Below are positions 61,433 to 64,000 of a stretch of DNA of 64,000 nt, piece by piece. The stretch is from NCBI GenBank assembly GCA_023391815.1, contig JAEWAF010000079.1, forward strand, positions 1 to 64,000, read 5' to 3'. Under the pieces are notes generated by a model. It worked only from the letters and a program-made list of their open reading frames with translations, was not told where the DNA came from and searched no databases. The number at the start of each line of letters is the position of its first letter. The stretch's first letter is position 1. The position numbers and the translations under genes are program-made. The stretch comes from Pseudomonadota bacterium. GTDB taxonomy: Bacteria; Pseudomonadota; Gammaproteobacteria; Steroidobacterales; Steroidobacteraceae.

Positions 61433-62784
61433 GAGGATCGCTCCGCTGCCTGCTCGCGCATTTGCTCTCGCACCTCGTAGATGGAGATCGCGGGAAGGAA
61501 TCGTACGAACAGCATGAACAGGAACGCGAACATCCCGATCGATCCGAACAGGTGCGTCCAGTCCCATCCGGTCGGATAGAACATGCCCCAGGAGGAGGGC
61601 ATGAAATCCCGATGCAGACTCGAGACTACGATCAGGAAACGTTCCATCCACATGCCCATGTTGACGACGAGGCTGAGCGCGAACAGGACGCCGACGTTGC
61701 GCCGGAAGCGTCGTACCCAGAGCAGCTGAGGGATCAGCACATTGCAGGCGATCAACGCCCAGAACACCGGCGCGTACGGCCCCGTCATGCGATTGGTCAT
61801 CATGTAGATCTCGAATCGGTCGGCGCTGTAAAAGGCCATGAAGGCTTCGGCCAGGTAGCCGTACGCGACCAGCCAGCCGGTCGCGAGCATGACTTTGGCC
61901 GCGTTGTCGAGATGGTCCAGCGTGATCAGATCCTGCAGACGGAAGAAATGTCGCAACGGGATCGCGAGCGTCAGCACCATCGCGAACCCGGAGAACAGCG
62001 CGCCGGCAACGAAGTAGGATGGAAAGATGGTCGAGTGATAGCCGGGTGTGTTGCCGATCGCGAAGTCGAGCGAGACCACGCTATGCACGGATACGACCAG
62101 CGGTGTCGCGAGCCCGGCGATGAGCAGATATGCGCTCTGATGCCGGGCCCAATGCCGCGCTTCGCCACGCCAGCCCAGCGCGAACAGACCGTAGAGGATC
62201 TGCTGCGATCGTTTGGTCGCGCGATCGCGTAACGTCGCGAGATCGGGAATCAGGCCGATATACCAGAACAGCAGCGACACGATCAGGTAAGTGCTGATCG
62301 CGAAGATGTCCCACACCAGCGGGCTGCGCCATTGCGGCCACACGTTCATCACGTCGGGGTAGGGCACCAGCCAGTAGAAGAACCACGGCCGGCCGAGGTG
62401 CAGAATAGGAAATATTCCGGCGATGCCGGCGGCGAACAGGGTCATGGCCTCGGCGAACCGATTGATCGAGGTGCGCCAGTGCTGTCGAAGCAGGAGCAGA
62501 ATGGCAGAGATGAAAGTGCCCGCGTGGCCGATGCCGATCCACCACACGAAGTTGCCGATGGCGTAGCCCCAGGCGACCGGAATGTCGATGCCCCAGATGC
62601 CCGGTCCTTTCCAGAACAGCACGGCGCAGGCAAAGAAAAATGCGAGCGTGCAGAGCAGTGCCAGCGTGAAGCCCAGGAACCACGGCCAGCGCGAGCGACG
62701 TCGCAACACCAGGTCGGCGATGCGGTCGCTGACGGTCGCGTACGCGTAGCCCGACTCCAGCGTTGAAGCCTCGTCCGCCATCAC
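61429..62784 (-). CDS. actC: Alternative complex III subunit ActC (NrfD/PsrC-like quinone protein)
   Basis: 451 residues with ten helices: RWPWFLGFTLALLCTLAFFF, WIGIGHAGTFISAILLLLRQHWR with the histidine of the quinone site, LGRPWFFYWLVPYPDVMNVWPQW, and MTNRMTGPYAPVFWALI. NrfD/PsrC-family membrane subunit that oxidises menaquinol or ubiquinol and hands electrons to ActB. Overlaps actB and actD by 4 bases. Some relatives also move protons; that is not shown by sequence. Confidence 0.94.
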   Translation of the reverse strand: MMADEASTLESGYAYATVSDRIADLVLRRRSRWPWFLGFTLALLCTLAFFFACAVLFWKGPGIWGIDIPVAWGYAIGNFVWWIGIGHAGTFISAILLLLRQHWRTSINRFAEAMTLFAAGIAGIFPILHLGRPWFFYWLVPYPDVMNVWPQWRSPLVWDIFAISTYLIVSLLFWYIGLIPDLATLRDRATKRSQQILYGLFALGWRGEARHWARHQSAYLLIAGLATPLVVSVHSVVSLDFAIGNTPGYHSTIFPSYFVAGALFSGFAMVLTLAIPLRHFFRLQDLITLDHLDNAAKVMLATGWLVAYGYLAEAFMAFYSADRFEIYMMTNRMTGPYAPVFWALIACNVLIPQLLWVRRFRRNVGVLFALSLVVNMGMWMERFLIVVSSLHRDFMPSSWGMFYPTGWDWTHLFGSIGMFAFLFMLFVRFLPAISIYEVREQMREQAAERSS

Positions 62785-64000
62785 TCGGCTCCATCGCTCT
62801 CTGGGTGCGGGTTTACCACTTGCGCGAGGTAAGTGGTGCGCGGGCGTGTGTTCAGCTCGGCGAGCAGCGAGTAGTTGCGCGGCGACGCCTTGAGCTCGCG
62901 AACTTTCGAACTCGCGTCATTCAGATTGCCGAACGTGATTGCCTGCGTCGGGCAAACGGCCTGGCACGCCGTAATGACCTCACCATCCGCGATCGGACTG
63001 CCTCGTCGCTGCGAGGCGATGCGACCGCGCATGATGCGCTGGAGGCAGTACGAGCATTTCTCCATGACGCCGCGCTCGCGCACCGTGACTTCGGGGTTCT
63101 GCAGCGCCTTGAGCGACTCGACCGTTTGATTCGAGTACTGCAAGAAGTTGAATCGGCGCACCTTGTACGGGCAATTGTTGGAGCAGAAGCGGGTGCCGAC
63201 GCAGCGGTTGTACACCTGCACGTTCAGGCCCTGCGAGTCGTGCATGGTTGCGCCGACGGGACACACCTCTTCGCAGGGCGCATGCTCGCAATGCATGCAC
63301 GGGACCGGCATGAAATCGATGCCGCCTCCCGGCAACTCGCTCTCATATCTATCTATGCGTATCCAGTGCATCTCGCGGCCGCGCCTGACCTGATCCTTGC
63401 CGACCACCGGAATATTGTTCTCGGCCTGGCAGGCGATGGTGCATGCGTTGCAGCCGATGCAGGCGTTCAGGTCGATGACCATGCCCCATTTGTAGCCCTC
63501 GTATGGAAAGGGCGGATACAACGTGTCGCGCGGAACCTGCTCTTCGACGGTGTCGGTCGCGAAGTTCGGTGTGTGCGCGAATTGTTTCATGCTCCCGCTG
63601 CGGATGAGATTGCGGCCCTCCATGCGCCAATGCTGTTGTGTACTCACGAGCTCTACATGACCTCCCGTACGGGCGATGTCGATCGAGCTGTGCCACGGCG
63701 CGTCCAGAGTGCGGACCCGATAGGCATCGAAGCCAACGCCATTGCCCACATCGCCCGCGTGTGTGCGGCCGTACCCGAGCGGCAGCGTCACGCAATCATC
63801 GGCGTGCCCGATTAGCACCCAAACGCCCGCACGTACCGTCCGACCGGCGCGTCGTAACTGGATTTCATCGCCGGAACTCAGTTGCAAGCGCTCCGCCGTG
63901 CGCGGCGAGATGTAAGCGGCGTTGTCCCAGACGAGCTTGCTCATCGGCCGCGGCAGCTCTTGAAGCCAGGCGTTGTTCGCGAACTCACCGTCGCGCGTCG
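62781..64000 (-). CDS. actB: Alternative complex III subunit ActB, C-terminal part (cut by window end)
   Basis: At least 406 residues; the gene continues past the window and its start is not visible. The visible part begins in the molybdopterin-fold domain (EFANNAWLQELPRPMSKL), which in ActB lacks a cofactor, then has the four Fe-S cluster motifs: CIGCNACTIACQAENNIP, CMHCEHAPCEEVCPVGAT, CVGTRFCSNNCPYK and CSYCLQRIMRG with CQAVCPTQAI. This domain passes electrons from the quinol site to the hemes. The ATG at 63944 is inside the gene and is not its start. actA, the pentaheme cytochrome, would be expected upstream. Confidence 0.95.
   Translation of the reverse strand, partial: TRDGEFANNAWLQELPRPMSKLVWDNAAYISPRTAERLQLSSGDEIQLRRAGRTVRAGVWVLIGHADDCVTLPLGYGRTHAGDVGNGVGFDAYRVRTLDAPWHSSIDIARTGGHVELVSTQQHWRMEGRNLIRSGSMKQFAHTPNFATDTVEEQVPRDTLYPPFPYEGYKWGMVIDLNACIGCNACTIACQAENNIPVVGKDQVRRGREMHWIRIDRYESELPGGGIDFMPVPCMHCEHAPCEEVCPVGATMHDSQGLNVQVYNRCVGTRFCSNNCPYKVRRFNFLQYSNQTVESLKALQNPEVTVRERGVMEKCSYCLQRIMRGRIASQRRGSPIADGEVITACQAVCPTQAITFGNLNDASSKVRELKASPRNYSLLAELNTRPRTTYLAQVVNPHPESDGAE

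Noticed and set aside
63944..63944. ATG at 63944 as the start of an independent Fe-S protein
   Set aside because: The frame stays open to the window end with residues typical of the ActB molybdopterin-fold domain, so the ATG is internal to actB.

Overview
The window reads as a stretch of chromosome from a free-living, aerobic, high-GC Gram-negative bacterium. It carries three full TonB-dependent receptors and a decayed fourth, a lipid A L-Ara4N operon, an alternative complex III plus caa3 oxidase operon, many secreted hydrolases, and a TonB receptor paired with a flavin-dependent halogenase. This combination is typical of Gammaproteobacteria of the Steroidobacter/Nevskia/Xanthomonas kind; the placement is an inference from gene content only. 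No phage, insertion sequence, CRISPR array or rRNA was seen. Coding density is high, and only two intergenic stretches slightly exceed 300 bases.

Layout. 0.1-5.6 kb: an exported FAD oxidase, a SpoIIAA/STAS-like protein divergent from a receiver-like protein without the phospho-Asp, ornithine cyclodeaminase with a convergent Lrp/AsnC regulator, and an Npt/ADP-ATP-translocase-like transporter. 5.6-8.3 kb: a selenocysteine locus, with tRNA-Sec (selC) divergent from selA-selD; selB is not in the window. 8.3-16.4 kb: a TonB receptor divergent from an exported amidohydrolase, S10 carboxypeptidase and M28 aminopeptidase, probably a peptide-use locus. 16.6-21.2 kb: a GH114-like protein, a beta-propeller (FG-GAP-like) protein, a secreted protein of unknown function and a DUF5924/DUF2914 membrane protein. 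21.5-26.3 kb: TonB receptor, amino-acid permease and RpiR regulator, with a perfect inverted repeat at the promoter.

26.3-36.65 kb: a polysaccharide-utilisation locus, with a GH43 lipoprotein divergent from a GH5 endoglucanase, then TonB receptor, flavin-dependent halogenase and GH31, closed by a strong terminator. GH5+GH43+GH31 fits xyloglucan or a related hemicellulose, and a xyl-box-like site lies in the GH43/GH5 intergenic region. 36.7-41.2 kb: small membrane and enzyme genes, a CDF exporter, a methyltransferase, a TonB-receptor relic and a DUF2236 (MpaB-like) oxygenase.

41.3-48.4 kb (minus strand): arnT, a single flippase gene, arnB, arnC, then ArnA split into separate formyltransferase and decarboxylase genes, and arnD. 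Every junction is a 4-base start/stop overlap. 48.7-54.5 kb: a ThDP oxidase, an enolase-superfamily dehydratase and a very large FAD/Fe-S oxidoreductase, probably one operon. 54.6-64.0 kb (minus strand): actB(partial)-actC-actD-actE-actF, a small membrane protein, SCO, then caa3 oxidase subunits II, I, III and IV, again all joined by 4-base overlaps. This encodes a quinol to cytochrome c to oxygen module as one unit.

The least ordinary features are the split-ArnA operon, the tRNA-Sec whose acceptor plus T stems total 12 rather than 13 base pairs by my reading, the halogenase inside a hemicellulose locus, and the ThDP/enolase/Fe-S gene trio.
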